64,000 nucleotides of DNA, taken from NCBI RefSeq assembly GCF_033568475.1, contig NW_027331831.1, positions 1,736,001 through 1,800,000 of the forward strand. The letters are read 5' to 3'. Shown here in pieces: positions 31,753-45,658 of this stretch. This DNA comes from Henckelia pumila (taxonomy: Eukaryota; Streptophyta; Magnoliopsida; Lamiales; Gesneriaceae). Made by a program: the position numbers and the translations under genes. Each line of letters begins with the position of its first letter. Position 1 is the stretch's first letter. Under the pieces are notes generated by a model. The model made no database searches, was not told the origin of the DNA, and was given only the letters and a program-made list of their open reading frames with translations.

Positions 31753-32310
31753 TGTTGGGTTTTGGAATATAAGCAATCCTGATTTTGATGATAATAAAAT
31801 TTGTTATTGTGTTTCTAACATATTTACTCTAGTGTGAAGTTGCTAAACTAAACATGGAAGCCAAAACTCAAAGTTAGCAAAATTGAATCTCTGGCGAGTT
31901 CTGCTATTTTGATGATATCTCATGGATCAGAGATTCAAATTATTATCCTCTAAGACGACTGCATAGAAAACTCAATTTGGAACATATTGTATTTCACGTC
32001 AGTTGAGAAAAAACGGATGTTATCTTGGCCAAACTAACGTCGCAATACCAAACTGAATCACATCAGTTTAGCAGAAAACACACCATCAGTTTACCACAAG
32101 CAGTTTTTGTATTTTGGGCATATCTTGCAGCTCGATTATTCGAATGGAGCGATTCACCATGCGTTGGAAAGATAAGACAATGATCTACAAATCATATTCA
32201 CTAGTCAAAGACTGAATCGGATCTTAAGAAGATGATAAACTGTGTCAAAGCCACTGGTTTGGAACAGAAATTCTGCAGAGCAGAATTTCTGGCATAGTTT
32301 AGACTCTCGT
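31753..32310 (+). mobile_element. LTR-like fragment starting TGTTGGG (probable Ty1/copia relic)
   Basis: Sequence similarity to the 23.4 kb duplicate stops at 31,752 and a new sequence begins TGTTGGGTTTTGGAATATAA, with GATGATAATAA shortly after, a start common to copia LTRs. It ends where the Ty3/gypsy LTR begins at 32,311. No matching second end was found, so it is a fossil fragment. Family is tentative. Confidence 0.45.
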
Positions 32311-35300
32311 TGTAGTAGCCCGATTTCCATTTTACAAGATTAAGTGATTTTAAACATGTTAAAAAATGACATATAATTTTAAATGTGTCAAAACATATTT
32401 AAGGAGTCATTATTTAATTAAAATAAGGGAAAAATCAGATCCGGAACATCCAAAAATGGTAGGGTAGGTCTCGGGGGTCCAAAAACAGTAAAGAAATGGG
32501 TGTTCACTTCGGAGCCACCGTTGTGCAGATCGGAGCTGCTGATACGAACGAAAGTTCCGATGGAGAACGAAGCTTCCGATCTGCTGTCTGAAGACGTGGC
32601 GATGAGGATTGTACACGTAGCCACATGCAACACATCGGAGCTTCCGTTGGCACATCGGAGCTTGCGATCTCAACCAGTTGCAACGTGGATTCCATGCACA
32701 GAACGGAGCTTCCGTTGGCACTATCGGAGCTTCCGATTGTGCTCTATAAATAGGGGTTCCGATGACCTCATTTTTCACCCCAAATCATTCTTTCTCTCTC
32801 GTTTTAGGTGTAGTCCAGGTGTTTTAGGTGGTTTCCAGCCTTCCTAAGCTTGGTCCGGAGGGTGGCGAGGCGCTCCAGGGTTGCTGCGGAGCAGTGCCCA
32901 AGTTCTGGGGCAATCATCATCAGTGGGCTGACAATGGACGCATGTATAGCTCTGGCTCTTTATAGTAAATAAGGAGTATGCTATAGCGTAGTTAAGGCTT
33001 TTAGAATAAAGTGGTAATGCATGAGTACTTTGCATTATAGTGCGGACTGTAGGCTTGGACATAGTGCTGGTCTAACTTGCCTAGTGTATGAGGTACGGAA
33101 GTATTTATTCGAGATATCCAGATGAGTATGCATGTATTATGTGTTTGCATGGATTATGTGATTGCATATTTTTATATGCCTTTATATAGAGCATGTCATG
33201 ACTGTATGTTGCATACATGAGCATATTGAGCTTTTACCTTAGAGGTATCCTGTAGTAGGGCGCTCACCCTACGAGTTGTGGATGGTTGGATACTTCAGCC
33301 TTGTGTCAATTCACCGTTATGGTTGGACACATGTACTAGTATCAGGTCACCATTATCCACTGGGTATATGAGCTACCTCTTGAGGCGACGGCGCAGCGTG
33401 CTATATACCCTGGGCCCGGTCTATGAGCTTGTTTCTTGACCTGAGTGTATTGGTACTCAGTTCACTTGCATACATGCACACATAACACCGTATACTCATA
33501 CTCTCGTACTGAGCTTATCATGCTCACGTCCCGTACTTTGTTGTATCTAGGCACCCTATTCCATGGGGCAGGTCTGCGGCTGGACGATACGGGTGGTTCC
33601 AGGAGGGCTTAGGTGTTGGATGACCATCAGGGCTTTGTCTAAGCTTTTGTTTCTGTTGTATTTGGATTAATACACTGGATTTATTCGATATGGTTGTATA
33701 ATAATTATGGGTTTTGCTATTTTCGATGTTTATTTTTTTTTTATGGTTTATTTTAATGCATGTTTAAACTTCTGATTAATAGGTGATCACGGTACAGGGC
33801 ACTACATTTATGGTATCATAGCATGCATAGTAACCTTGGGATCTAGATTGTTGGAATTGGGATTAACCTTTAATCATCGTGTAGATGGCGGGTCATGGTG
33901 ACGAGAGTAGCCACGGCAGCGTAGGTGGACGCTGGGGTGATCAGGATGATCGAGAGCATCGTTGGGGACGTCATCACCATTGCCATGATGATCACAGGCG
34001 TTTCAGCATGCATAGGTTTATGCAGATGGGTCCGAAACCTTTAGTCGGAGGAGAGTCACCGGAGGATGCAGAGAACTTGCTACGACGTATGGAAGTTTGT
34101 TTCCGGGAGTTTCGATGCACTGAGGAGCAGCGGATGGAGTCTCTTGATTTTTTGGTAGAAGGACGAGCTCGGAAGTGGTGGGATTCTACTTCTGCGCCTT
34201 TTATTGCAGACCGAGGAGTTGCTACCTGGGATGAGTTCCGCACGGCTTTTCATAAGCTGTATTTTCCTCCTGCTCTCTGAAAGGCGAAGAAAAGCGAGTT
34301 GTTGAGTTTGCGGCAGACATCTATGTCGATCGATGAGTACCAGTTGAATTTCTTTAAGTTACTGCCCTATTGCCCCCAGATTTCTGATAGCACGAAGGCG
34401 AAGTATAATCTGTTCCTCCAAGGCCTTAATCTGGAAATTCATGATCGAGTTGCTATGGGGATGACATGACTTATGAGGTATTAGTGATCCGATGTCACCA
34501 GGCAGAGGACAGCATCCGCCGTAACAGATCCTTCTACTCATCTAGACCCGCGAGTTCTTTGGGTCGCCGTGCTCAATCTTTCAAGAAGTCTGTTTCTACT
34601 TCTTCTTCCTCGAGATCTGTAACACCCGGTATTTTTAATACGTAAATTCGCATGCATAATTAGAAAATTTATTTATTTAAAATTTTAGATTTATTGGTTA
34701 AATTATTATGTGAATTAATTGTGCAAGTTTTAATATTTATTTTCAAGCATTTAATCCATAATTTGAGATTTTTATGATTTTTGGCATTTAAATTATTTTA
34801 TCGCGTAGACGGGACCGTGAACGGACGAGATGACAACTTTCTATCCAATTTATTTCATGAGCATTTTAGAGCCCAAAAATATTATTTTGAGTTTTATTTC
34901 CTCAAAATTATCAGTATTTAATTTTATATATTTTTAGGAGTCCGTTTTTATTCAAAATAAGCCAAAATAATGACTTTTTATTATCTTTAAAATTCCCTTA
35001 ATTATATATTTCGGGATTTTATTAAAGTTATCAGATTTTAATTATTATTTAGAGCTTTTAAGTTATATATTTCATAATTAAAATCCTTATTAATATTTTT
35101 AATTATTCCAAAACTTTATTTTAATTAAAAACACCCTAATTCTACCCCCAAACACCACGACCCAAAGCATTCAGCCGCCACCTCCCTTGTTCTTCATCTT
35201 CTTCATCGGCTAGCATCTCTAAGGACTCCATAGCCACGATTTTGAAGCTTCCAAGTTGTGTCATCGTCGCCCCATCGTCCCGGAATCGTCATCTACGCCT

Positions 35301-37440
35301 ACTTCTCTCCATTCAACGGTGCAAGACATGATTTTCTTCCCTATTTTTCGTACTATATCAGATATTATGGTGTGTGTATTGTGTATGCATCGAAATTTCA
35401 AAGTTTTCAGAAAAAGTGTTCGTTTTTATGATTGAAGGCGCACGGTTCTTGTTGTGTTTGGTTGTTCATGCTCATGTTTTCCTCCATGGTTGCGTCTAGG
35501 CTGTTGGTCAGGGTTCCTAGGCGGTGTGGGGGTGGCCTGGACTCGAATGGCTCGAGTGGTTCGAGCCAAACGAGCCCAAGAAACCACAATGTTCAGACGG
35601 CTTCCATGGGAGACGCAGATTAGGGTTCACGGGAAGAAGGGTTCGGCTAAGGGTTCTAGGGTGCATGGGGCTGGGTTAGTGGCTAGGTTCGAACCGCCCA
35701 GACGTGGGCTACGTCTGGGCGGCGGCGCTCCAGCCAGGGGCGGCCGGAGCAGGCCGGCAGCAGCCAAGGAGTGGCTGCTGCTCACGGCCGCAGCAGAAAC
35801 GAGAGTAGGGGGCGGTCGGGTTAGGGTTCCAGGTGGATTTCCGGGTCGGGTTGGTGGTCCGGGTCAAGTCAGTGGGTCATGGATTATGTTAGTTGGGTTC
35901 GAGTCCGGGTCAAGTTAGTTGGGCTCGGGTATTTTATTTTTAAGTTAATTAATAAGTCTAAGTGTTTAATTGGGCTAATTAGTTTAATTAAATTAATGGG
36001 CTATATTTAATTTTCTTAGTGAGCCTAAATAATTAATTTAAGTTAGTCCACTAATTTTTATGGGCTTCAGAGCCCATGGAAATTATTGGGCCAGTCTTTG
36101 GGCTTTTGGTCCTATTGGGTCAGAATAGAGTGTTATTGGGCCAGGAAATTTTATTGGGCTTAGAAATGTGTTAATGGGCTTAAGTATGTTAATGGGCCAG
36201 TCTCAGTGTTAATGGGCCATAATTTGAGAAATTGGGCTTGAGTGTTAGGGCCAGCAGTTTAGTACAACCCATGAGAAATTGCATGTGCCCTGAATATATA
36301 TTTAATTATTTTTATGCATGGAAGTTATTTTTAGTATTTATATGTTAGTATGAAATTAAATTAAATATATATAAAGGACACACATTTTATTTAAGTACAT
36401 GCATTCATGAAATAATTTTTATGCATGATTTAATATTTAAGGTTGAGCAAAAGAAAAATAATTTTATGTTAGAAGATGAAGTAGTGTTACAATTTAAGGG
36501 GGATTCGTCCCCATATGTGAACTATTGAAGGGCAGTTTACTGCCAATTTAAGAGGTGATTCGTCACCGCCATGTACGTTGGTTTACCACGCTGATCAGTA
36601 TTTAATGTATGTATGGTTACACTATGGATAAGACCTTTCGATGTTAGAAAATACTTTGCTCAACAATGTTTATGTATTATTATGATATTCAAGTCTAATT
36701 TAAGTTTATGTTATGTTCATGATATTTTTAAGCATGCTCATTCATGTATATGTAATGTATTAGTATTTAAGTGATTTAAATTATTTTAAACCCTTGTTAT
36801 GTTAGCATGTTGGGCCTCTAGGCTCACTACACTGATATGGTGCAGGTGAGTACGTAGAGGAGGATGTAGTACCCACCGGCGGCGAGGACCTATGAGTGGA
36901 CATGCAGTGACCCCGTGACCGTTGTCTGAGTCTATATGCATGTTTCGAATATTTTATCATGTTATACATTTTTATTTATTTTCAGTAATTGACACTATTG
37001 TATGTTTTTATTTAAATATTTTCAGTGCAGGTAAACTTTAATTTATTTTGCTTTTGTCAGTATTTTATTAAATGCATGACTCAGATATTTAATTTATGAA
37101 ATATTAAATTTTCGAATTGTTGCGTTATTTTATTCAAGTTATTTATTTTTTTAAAAAAAAACTACTTATTTTGTGCATATATGTATGGGCATGTATGTAC
37201 ATATTTTTACATAGTAAGTAAAAAAAAATAAAAAAAATAAAAAAATTCCGCATATTTATTTACATTTAGAGAGTTAGGGTCGTTTCAGGATCCGAGGAGG
37301 TGATGCGTTTTGAGCGAGTGAGAGAGCGAGGGATGAGGATGTGGCATTTCCTAGATTCCTTTCGTTGTCCTCCCCGTGCTAACCTTCCTTTGTTGTCTCC
37401 TGCAATGCGTCTAATCATGCAAGGATGCAATGGTGCAAGT
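32311..37440 (+). mobile_element. Ty3/gypsy LTR retrotransposon remnant (5' LTR plus gag), split by a solo LTR
   Basis: LTR 32,311-33,806 (1,496 bp) starts TGTAGTAGCCC and ends GGGCACTACA, followed by a primer-binding region with TGGTATCA (33,811), typical of initiator-methionine tRNA priming. A gag region begins at about 33,885 with a His-rich start and a retrotransposon gag core. At 34,618 it is interrupted by a solo LTR of another family and seems to resume briefly after 37,288. Protease, reverse transcriptase, integrase and 3' LTR are absent. A broken fossil with several losses, older than the solo LTR inside it. The right boundary is approximate. Confidence 0.75.
34618..37287 (+). mobile_element. 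Solo LTR (2.67 kb) of the same chromovirus family as the 50.9-61.0 kb element
   Basis: Starts TGTAACACCCGGTATTTT and ends AGGGTCGTTTCA, matching along its length the reverse complement of the LTRs at 50,930 and 58,389, but clearly more diverged from them than they are from each other. Flanked by AGATC (34,613-34,617) and GGATC (37,288-37,292), a target duplication with one mismatch. No internal sequence remains, as expected after LTR-LTR recombination. It lies inside the gag of an older Ty3/gypsy remnant. Open frames within it (such as 35,454-35,918) are not genes. Confidence 0.9.
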
Positions 37441-40400
37441 TCATGCTTGGTACTCAAAGAACTTGAGACGTCCTGAAGTCTTCTGGAGTTCGGCTTCTCA
37501 TTATTCTCACTGAGCGAGATGAAATGCAGAACATATGCTTTGATTATAACGTCTGCAATGGTCAAGGCTCTCGAAGTGCTTGGATGATCAACTGGAGCCA
37601 TGAAATGCGTAGTAGGATAGATCTTGCTCGTGTAACTTTCAATGCAGATCAATGAATGAAATGCGATTATTCTTTATGCTTCTTATCTGTTCTTATTCAA
37701 GCAAGTGACCATCATATAATTAATATTCCCCCTAAACATGTGCATATTAATCAATATCAATTAAGCCAAGAATATTTCGAAAATAAGAAAACTTAGCTTC
37801 GGGTATTGGCTTTGTGAAAATATCAGCAACTTGCAGATCGGTTGAGACATGTTCTAGACGAATGTTTTTCTTTTGCACATGGTCTCGGATTAAATGATGA
37901 CGAATGTCAATATGTTTCGTTCTGGAATGTAAAACAGGATTGTATGTGATAGCAATTGCACTTGTATTGCCATAGAAAATTGGTGATTCAGATGAATCAA
38001 CACCATGGTCTCTGAGTTGATGTTGAATCCAGAGCAATTGTGCACAACAAATTCCTGCGGCTAAGTATTCTGATTCAGCTGTAGATGTAGCAATAGATGT
38101 TTGTTTTTTGCTAAACGTAGAAATAATTCTATCTCCAAGAAATTGACAAGTCTCACTTGTGCTTTTACAATCAATTCTACAACCTACATAATCTATATCT
38201 GAGTAACCAATTAGATTAAAGCTTGAATCCTTTGGATACCATAATCCAACATTCTGAGTTCTCTTTAGATATTTTAGAATTCTTTTGGCAACAATGAAGT
38301 GAGATTGCTTCGGATCAGATTGAAATCTTGCACAAAGATCGACTGAGAATATAATATCTGGTTTGCTTGCTGTCAGATAGAGTAGTGATCCTATCAATCC
38401 TCTGAATAAAGTTTGATCCACTGAAAGTCCAGCTTCATCTTTGTCTAATTTGATTGAAACACTCATTGGGGTACTAGCAGCAGAACAATTATCCATTCTA
38501 AACTTCTTTAGAAGTTCCTTTGTGTATTTGACCTGATTAATGAATATTCCTTTTTCTATTTGTTTGACTTGTAATCCGAGAAAGAATGTCAACTCTCCCA
38601 TTATACTCATCTCAAATTTGTCATGCATCATCTTATAGAATTTCTTGCATAATTTGGGGTTAGTTGACCCAAAAATGATGTCATCAACATATATTTGAAC
38701 TAATAAAGTATGATCGTCTTTGACAAATTTAAAAAGAGTTTTATCTACTGAACCAATAGTAAAACCGTGATCATTTAGAAAAAGTGAGAGAGTGTCATAT
38801 CAAGCTCGCGGAGCTTGTTTCAACCCATAAAGAGCTTTATCCAGCTTGAATACATGATCTGGATAAGTTTGACTTTCAAAGCCTTGGGGTTGTTCAACAA
38901 ACACTTATTCTTGAAGAAATCCATTTAATAATGCGCTTTTAACATCCATATGGTATACTTTAAAATCTTTGAAGGCGACATAAGCAAGAAATATTCTAAT
39001 AGCTTCAAGTCTAGCTACCAGAGCAAATGTTTCATCGAAATTGATTCCTTCCTCTTGTCTGTAATCTTGTGCTAATAAGAGAGCCTTATTTCTTACTACA
39101 GTACCACTTTCATTGAGTTTATTCTTAAATACCCATCTAGTTCCTATTATAGATTTATCTGAAGGTCTAGGAGCTAAATGCCAGACAGAATTTCTTTCAA
39201 ATTGGTTTAATTCATATTGCATTGCCTCTATCCAGTTACTGTCAAGTAATGTTTCTTCTACTTGTTTAGGTTCTATGTGAGAAATAAAAGCAGCATGCAT
39301 TAACTCATTAATCATCTGACCTCCGGTTCTCAAAGGTACAGAAGAATTACCTATTACCAAGTTTGGTGGATGAGTCTTGGACCATCTGTAATTTGGGCCA
39401 AGTTGATCTGTGTTTCCTTGTTTATCTTGATCATCGAGATGTTCAATGTGATCTGTGTTTGTTGGAACCTCATTGTCAATTGGTGGTTCTTCTGGTATTT
39501 GTTGTCCAACTTGAGCTGGTTCATATTGAATTTCTCTATTCTGTCTGATTTGGATTTTTTCTTCAACATCTGTATCAAGCTTCAAATCTTCTATTCTGTT
39601 ACTAAGATTATTTAAGCTTGGAGATTCATTAGTGATAGATGTTTCATCAAACACAACATGAGCTGATTCCTCAACTGTTAGAGATTTAGTATTGAAAACT
39701 CTATATGCTTTACTAACAGATGAATATCCAAGGAATAGGCCAGCATATAATCTGACATCAAGTGCAATTAGATGAGTCTTGCCATTGTTGTGAATGAAGC
39801 ATCTGCATCCAAATACCTTGAGGTATGATATCATCGAAACTTTACGGTACCAGATCTCATAAGGTGTTTTTCCAATTTCCTTGTTAATCATTGATCTGTT
39901 CTGAGTATAACAAGCTGTATTTACAGCTTCTGCCCAAAACTTTTGTGAAATACCTGAATCAACAATAATTGTTCTGGCAGTTTCTTTCAGAGTTCTATTT
40001 CTCCTTTCTGCAACACCATTTTGTTGTGGAGTTCTTGCTGCAGAATACTCATGCTTGATTCCATGATTTTTCAGATAGGTAGACAGAGTTTGATTTGTAA
40101 ACTCGGTTCCTCTGTCACTTCTAATTTTGTCAATCGTTAGAGATCTCTCATTTTGAAGTCTTAAAAGAAGTTTAATCAATTGGGTGGCAGTTTGATTTTT
40201 GTTCTTTAAAAATATCACTCAAGTAAATCTTGAGAAATCATCAACAAAAACTAGGGATCTGATTTGGAAGATCCATGTGCAATAGTTCTAAGCTTTTGGA
40301 AGATGATTTACAACTTTTGTTTTTAAAAGTTGATCTGATTTGCTTGCCCATTTGACAATCAGTGCAAACTTTATCGTTTGAAAACTCAATTTTAGGCAGA

Positions 40401-43400
40401 CATGTAACCAATTCATGTTTACCCAGATTGGCTAAAGCTTTGAAGTTCAAGTGATTGAGTCTTTTGTGCCATAACCAATTTTGGTTCATCTTTGATGCTA
40501 CCAGGCAGACTGAAGTGGATGGTTGATCTGTCCAATTTACTTTGTATGTATTTTCACTTCTTTCTCCTGTCAAAATGGTTATTTCAGATTGATCTTTTAC
40601 TGTTCAAGTGTGCTTTTGAAATTATACGCAATAGTTATGATCGCACAATTGACTAATACTAATCAGATTATATTTCAAATTTTCTACAAGTAGAACATCA
40701 TTAACGCAAATATTTCTATGGATAAGCTTACCCTTACTCATAGTTGTACCTTTAGAGTTATCTTCGAAAGTGATCTTAGGTCCTGGTCCTGGAGTTTATT
40801 CAGATAACATTCTTATGTCTCCAGTCATGTGCATTGAGCACCCACTGTCTTAGTACCAGACTGCTTGTATGATAAGCTCACTTTTGTTTACCTTCATAAA
40901 CAAATTAAAATAACTCTGGTCCCCATTCCTACTTGGGTCCATGCTGGATTAATCCCTTTGGAATCCATACTTGGATTATCCTTACAGACTTTCCATGATG
41001 TTGTTCTTTGGGAATGACAGATCTATATGATGTCCTTTGTGCATTGTGATGCGTGTGCCAAGTGTAGTAATCAGATCGATTGTTCCTATTTGACTTTCAA
41101 TACCTTCTATAGGAGTTATTGAAATGTGGTTTATGCTGAGTTGAATGAATTCTTTGTCTTTCAAAACCATGGCCAGACCATTTTGATCTAGGCTTAGTCC
41201 ATCGTGACTTAGATTTATCTGGCTCAACATATCCCAGCCCTTTGTGTAAGAGTTTAATCTTTTGGGGTATTGAATATGTCATAGGAGCTTCTGGTTCATA
41301 TATCGTGCTAGATCTCACAAACTTCATATATTTGAAGTTGTTATTTTTCAGACAGGATTGAGTGGTTGGGATGGATAAACTTCCTTCATTCATGTTATAG
41401 CCTAAGCCAGATTTATCTTCAACTTGCTTTTGCATTCCAGTAAGTTTATCCAAGGATATCGAAGCTTTATTCCAAGAGTTAACTAGATCTGATAATCTCT
41501 GATTTTCGGATAAAGTTTTTTGAAGCTTACTTCTCATATCATTGTTCTCGGTCATTAACAAACTTATCTGAGCCTTTAGACTGTCTAATCTAGTGCACTC
41601 ATCCGAATTACTTTGATCTGACTTATCTATTGGACTTTTTTCATTTGTTCTGACTTCATCAAACTTACGAGATAGTATACGATATTCAATGATCATCTCA
41701 TTTAATGCATTAATAAGATCTTCCCTACTAAATTCATCAGAAGTAAAGTCAAGTACATCTTCATCATCTAGATTGTCAAGGTCATTAGCCATAAGACATT
41801 TGACATCGTCATCTTCACTTTTTTTTGATGATGTTTCTGAGTCAGATGAGGTAGTGCCAGATTCAGCCCACGTGCTGTTTCTTTCTTCTGCTAATAAGGC
41901 CTTCTGATCTTTCTTTTTTTCTGAACCTTTTCTTTTCTTCTCTTGGAGTCTTCTTGTAAGATGTTCTTTTCTCATCCTTCTTAGGTTTGGTACAATCAGC
42001 TATGAAGTGCCCTTATTTTCACAGTTGTAGCAAGCTCGATTTTCTTCAACTGGTTCCTTTGGTTTGAAGTTTGATCGATTTGCTCTTTGAAAGTTACTGT
42101 TATTCTTCCTCATGAATCTTCCAAATTTTCTAACAAATAGTGACATTGCATCACTACTGATTTGTTCTGCAGTCTTGGTTGCTAGAGTTTCGTCTGCTGC
42201 AGTGAGGGCTTTAGTCACTTGTGATGTTGACGTGTCTTCCTCAGTTCGAACTCCCAACTCAAACTCATAAGCTTTGAGATCTGCAAATAGATCATGTAAT
42301 TCGATCTTATTGAAATCTTTGGATTCTTTCATAGCTACTGTCTTCACATCCAATTCACGAGGTAAAGCTCTCATTACTTTGAGTGTCACTTCACGATTGA
42401 TGTAATTCTTTCCAAGTGCATTCAGCTCGATCATAATGCTGCTGAATCTTTCATCAAATTCGTTCATGGTTTCTCCTGGTTTCATCTTCATGTTGTCAAA
42501 CTTTTGGATCGCCACCATAAGTTTGTTTTTTTTTTGTTTGATCATTTCCTTCACATAGTTGAGTGAGTTTTTCCCATATTTTTTTGGCAGTAGAACTTTT
42601 GATTTTTTTGAACATGTTCTTGTCCAGAGTTTTGTATAGTATATCTCTAGTTACATTATCAAGATTGGCTTTTCGCTTATCTTCAATAGTCCATTCTGCT
42701 CTAGGCTTTTCTATCATCTGAGGGGCACCTTCAGTAATAACAACTGCAGTGTTGACTTTCATAATCTTCATTGGTCCATCTGATACTACGAACCACATGT
42801 CATCATCCAGTGCTGATAGATGTGCCTGCATACGAATTTTCCAATCATCGTAATCTTCTTTTGAGAACATAGGAATTTTTCTAAAAGATGCCATAGCTAA
42901 GGATGCCATAGTTTAAGAGACGATTCAGGTGATAAGCAAGAACCTCTCTGATACCACTTGTTAGGATCGAAGATAGTTGTAGGGGGGTGAATACACTATT
43001 TTAATTTTAAAATTTCTTCTATATGATTCGCTAAAACCAGATGGAAGTTTTGTTGCTTAAAACTTTGATCTGCTCGAAAGATCTGGAGTAATCAGGCGGA
43101 AGTAATCTTCCTCGCAGATTTGAATCAAAGTAGACTAAGGCAGATAATATAATGTAAGTGCAGTATGTAAGGAGATAGAGTTGTTTCTGGATGTTCGAAG
43201 ATGAATTCTCCTACGTCGCCCCTTCTTCTGTGTCCAGAAGGATTTCATTAGAAGACTTTAATTTATACAACTCTTTGCACAAATTCAATCCGATTTAGGA
43301 CTTATCCAATGCCTAAACAAGAACTCCTAGCAATACTCTTCTCTCTCAAAACAGAGTAATCGATCTGCTTGAGTTACAAATGAAGCTACAGAGTGTGCTT

Positions 43401-44140
43401 CAATGTGTTGATCTGGATCGCTGTGATTGACTTCGATCTGGATCGTTCTTGTGTATTTCTTTATTTGAGCACAACAATCTCTGTAATATACTCTAACTCA
43501 GGATCTCGAGACTTTGATCTGATAAGACTGATTTCTGAGTTAGGATATTGAATGAAGGCTTTTTGGCTTTTCCAGATGGACTTAGAATTTGATAACTTCG
43601 AATATTTGATTTCTTTCAAGTTGTCCTCTGTAATCACTGTAAAAATCCCCTCCTCTCGTATTGAGTCTTCTTGAATATATATAGCCTTCAGAAAACTAGC
43701 CATTAGGCACTGAGCCACCAACCATTTTGGATTTGAACTTCCGACATATTCCATAGATTGGCTCATGTTTCTTGACTTTTAGTGAGTGCCTTTTTCAACA
43801 TTCAATGTGCCTTTGTCTTCCAATTCAACGGTCACTTTCAAGTGGAGCTTTGAGCTTTTCGAGAATTGATTGATCTGGCTATTTGACGAGTCATTGATCC
43901 GGCTCAAATAGATTTGGTTTGTCCTTAGAGAAAGTCCTGTGTGTTCGATCTGCTTGAGTTAAGTTGTTTACGCGGGACTATAGATAGAATCCGAGACTTA
44001 ATTTGTATCGGATATTTGATCTGGCAACTACTTGTTCTTCGATCTGGCTGGGTCCAATTCGATCTGTTCTTAATTTTTTTTATTGCTTGGTTTTAGTTTT
44101 GACTTATTATCACCGAAACTCTAGAATTTGTTCTCCAACA
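37441..44140 (-). mobile_element. Degenerate Ty1/copia LTR retrotransposon with one recognisable LTR
   Basis: Reverse orientation. The 5' LTR is 42,959-44,140 (1,182 bp, TGTTGGAG...CCTAACA in element sense), followed by a primer-binding region with TGGTATCAGAG near 42,943-42,957. Gag-like sequence covers about 41,100-42,909, with a UBN2-type core and a zinc-knuckle trace; integrase and the start of reverse transcriptase lie at about 38,905-40,573; the rest of reverse transcriptase and RNase H run to about 37,747, in copia order. A purine-rich tract follows near 37,730. No 3' LTR was recognised and the left boundary is uncertain. Broken in several places; a moderately old fossil. Confidence 0.85.
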
Positions 44141-44393
44141 AAAACTACACGTAAAAATATTCTCAATGTCAAATAATGTTCTTAATTAGTAGGATTTGGT
44201 TTTTATTAACGCATGATATGATTATTTAACAAAATTCAATGCATTATATAGTACATGAAAGGGTAAAAACAACTCACAAAAGAAAACAAATATACAAAAT
44301 AGAAAATGACAAATTGGAAAATTCAAAATTGAAGATCATATATTTGTAGTAGTCGTAATAGCAATAGCACGTAATAGTATGTAAGTAAGTCAG

Positions 44394-44445
<52 letters not shown>

Positions 44446-45658
44446 TATGATTTTGATATGCCGCACATTCATTGCCTTAAATATTTTATAAAAAAAATAA
44501 CGCAAATTGATATTATTCAGGGCGAATTCTCGGTTATGTTCCCTTTTTTCTTTTTTTCTTTTTTTTTTTTTTTACCATTTTTGCAGTTCGAACCTAAATA
44601 TTTGATTTTCTCGATTTAGTTTTAAATGTTTCAAAAATTAGCCCAAATTGATATTTGTTTATCTTGGACAAGAAAATATTGATGTTGTTGATTACATTTG
44701 TAGTCCCTAAAATTTCAAAAATATTACACAATTAGTCATCACCATTTGTTTTATAATATCTCTTTCTAAAAACTGAAATATCAGAAAGTTTAGTTAGATG
44801 ATCAAATCTTTAAAAAATAAATAAATGATTGAATAAAGGATGTGAGTACATTTTCTATATAAATAAAATATTAGAACCTCGACTTATGACATGATTTCAC
44901 TTGTCTTGAATGCAATGGTGAAAGTTAATGGTTTGATTTAATTTTTATATTTTTTTTAAAATTTTAATAATCAAAATATTACGTTAAAATAATATAGTAA
45001 ATTAAAAACGTAACTATGACAATAAAATTGAAATAAGTCCAAAAAATTAATTTTTTAAAATTTATAGAGCAAAAATTAAGGTAGTTTTCAATAATTATTT
45101 TTTATTTCCATAAGTGTCACAATATAGATTTAGGACATGAATTAAATATTAACAATTAATTTACCTTCAATAAAAAAAATTCAAATTAACATAATCTTCT
45201 ATTTTTCATATTCCTAGTCCGTAGATGCAAACAAGCAAATATTCTAAAAATTATTGGTGCAATCTTTCCATACTTATAGGAATATAAATTTTTTATTATA
45301 TTAATATTTTGTGCATCTAAATAAATGGAAAGAGTAATATAACACGAATATAAAATCTTTGTCCAAAATAATTAAACAAAAGAAATTTAAAAGAGCACTA
45401 AAAAACACTTTCCATTAAAAAATTAATGGCGCAAAATTTTAAGAAACACAACAAAAAATTTAACAAGGGAGCTCCGGACCAGGAGTCGCATAGATGTATT
45501 TATCAATGATAATTTATAATTTGTGATAACTAATGAGAAAATAGTAGAATCACGTGTAGTACGGCAGGACCTCACCTACCGTTCCTGAGTAGATCAAATC
45601 TCTCTATTTTGCTATATTTAACTGTTTGCAGATTATTTATTCGGTTGGCTGAAGAAAT
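44141..45658. other. AT-rich spacer upstream of Rf-like copy 3
   Basis: Contains a TAA microsatellite (44,398-44,442), a diverged fragment of the 23.6 kb element (about 44,500-44,660), and then AT-rich unique sequence up to the Rf-like 5' flank near 45,595. No coding exon. Confidence 0.65.
44398..44442. repeat. TAA trinucleotide microsatellite
   Basis: About fifteen uninterrupted TAA units. Simple sequence, likely variable in length. Confidence 0.95.

Noticed and set aside
32410-32847. Overlapping open frames on both strands
   Set aside because: Inside the Ty3/gypsy LTR in a GC-balanced stretch with repeated TCGGAGCTTCCGTTGG words; no recognisable protein.
35454-35918. A 154-codon GC-rich open frame
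   Set aside because: It lies wholly inside the solo LTR and its counterparts in the other LTRs are in different frames; arginine- and glycine-rich content follows from composition.
41097-42909. Separate host genes in the acidic, coiled-coil-like open frames
   Set aside because: They lie between a copia LTR with its primer-binding site and a copia integrase region in the same orientation, so they belong to the retroelement.
31753-44140. A single large element running from TGTTGGG (31,753) to CCAACA (44,140)
   Set aside because: The end sequences are not LTRs of one element: orientation and internal sequence disagree and flanks AAAAG and AAAAC are not a matching duplication.
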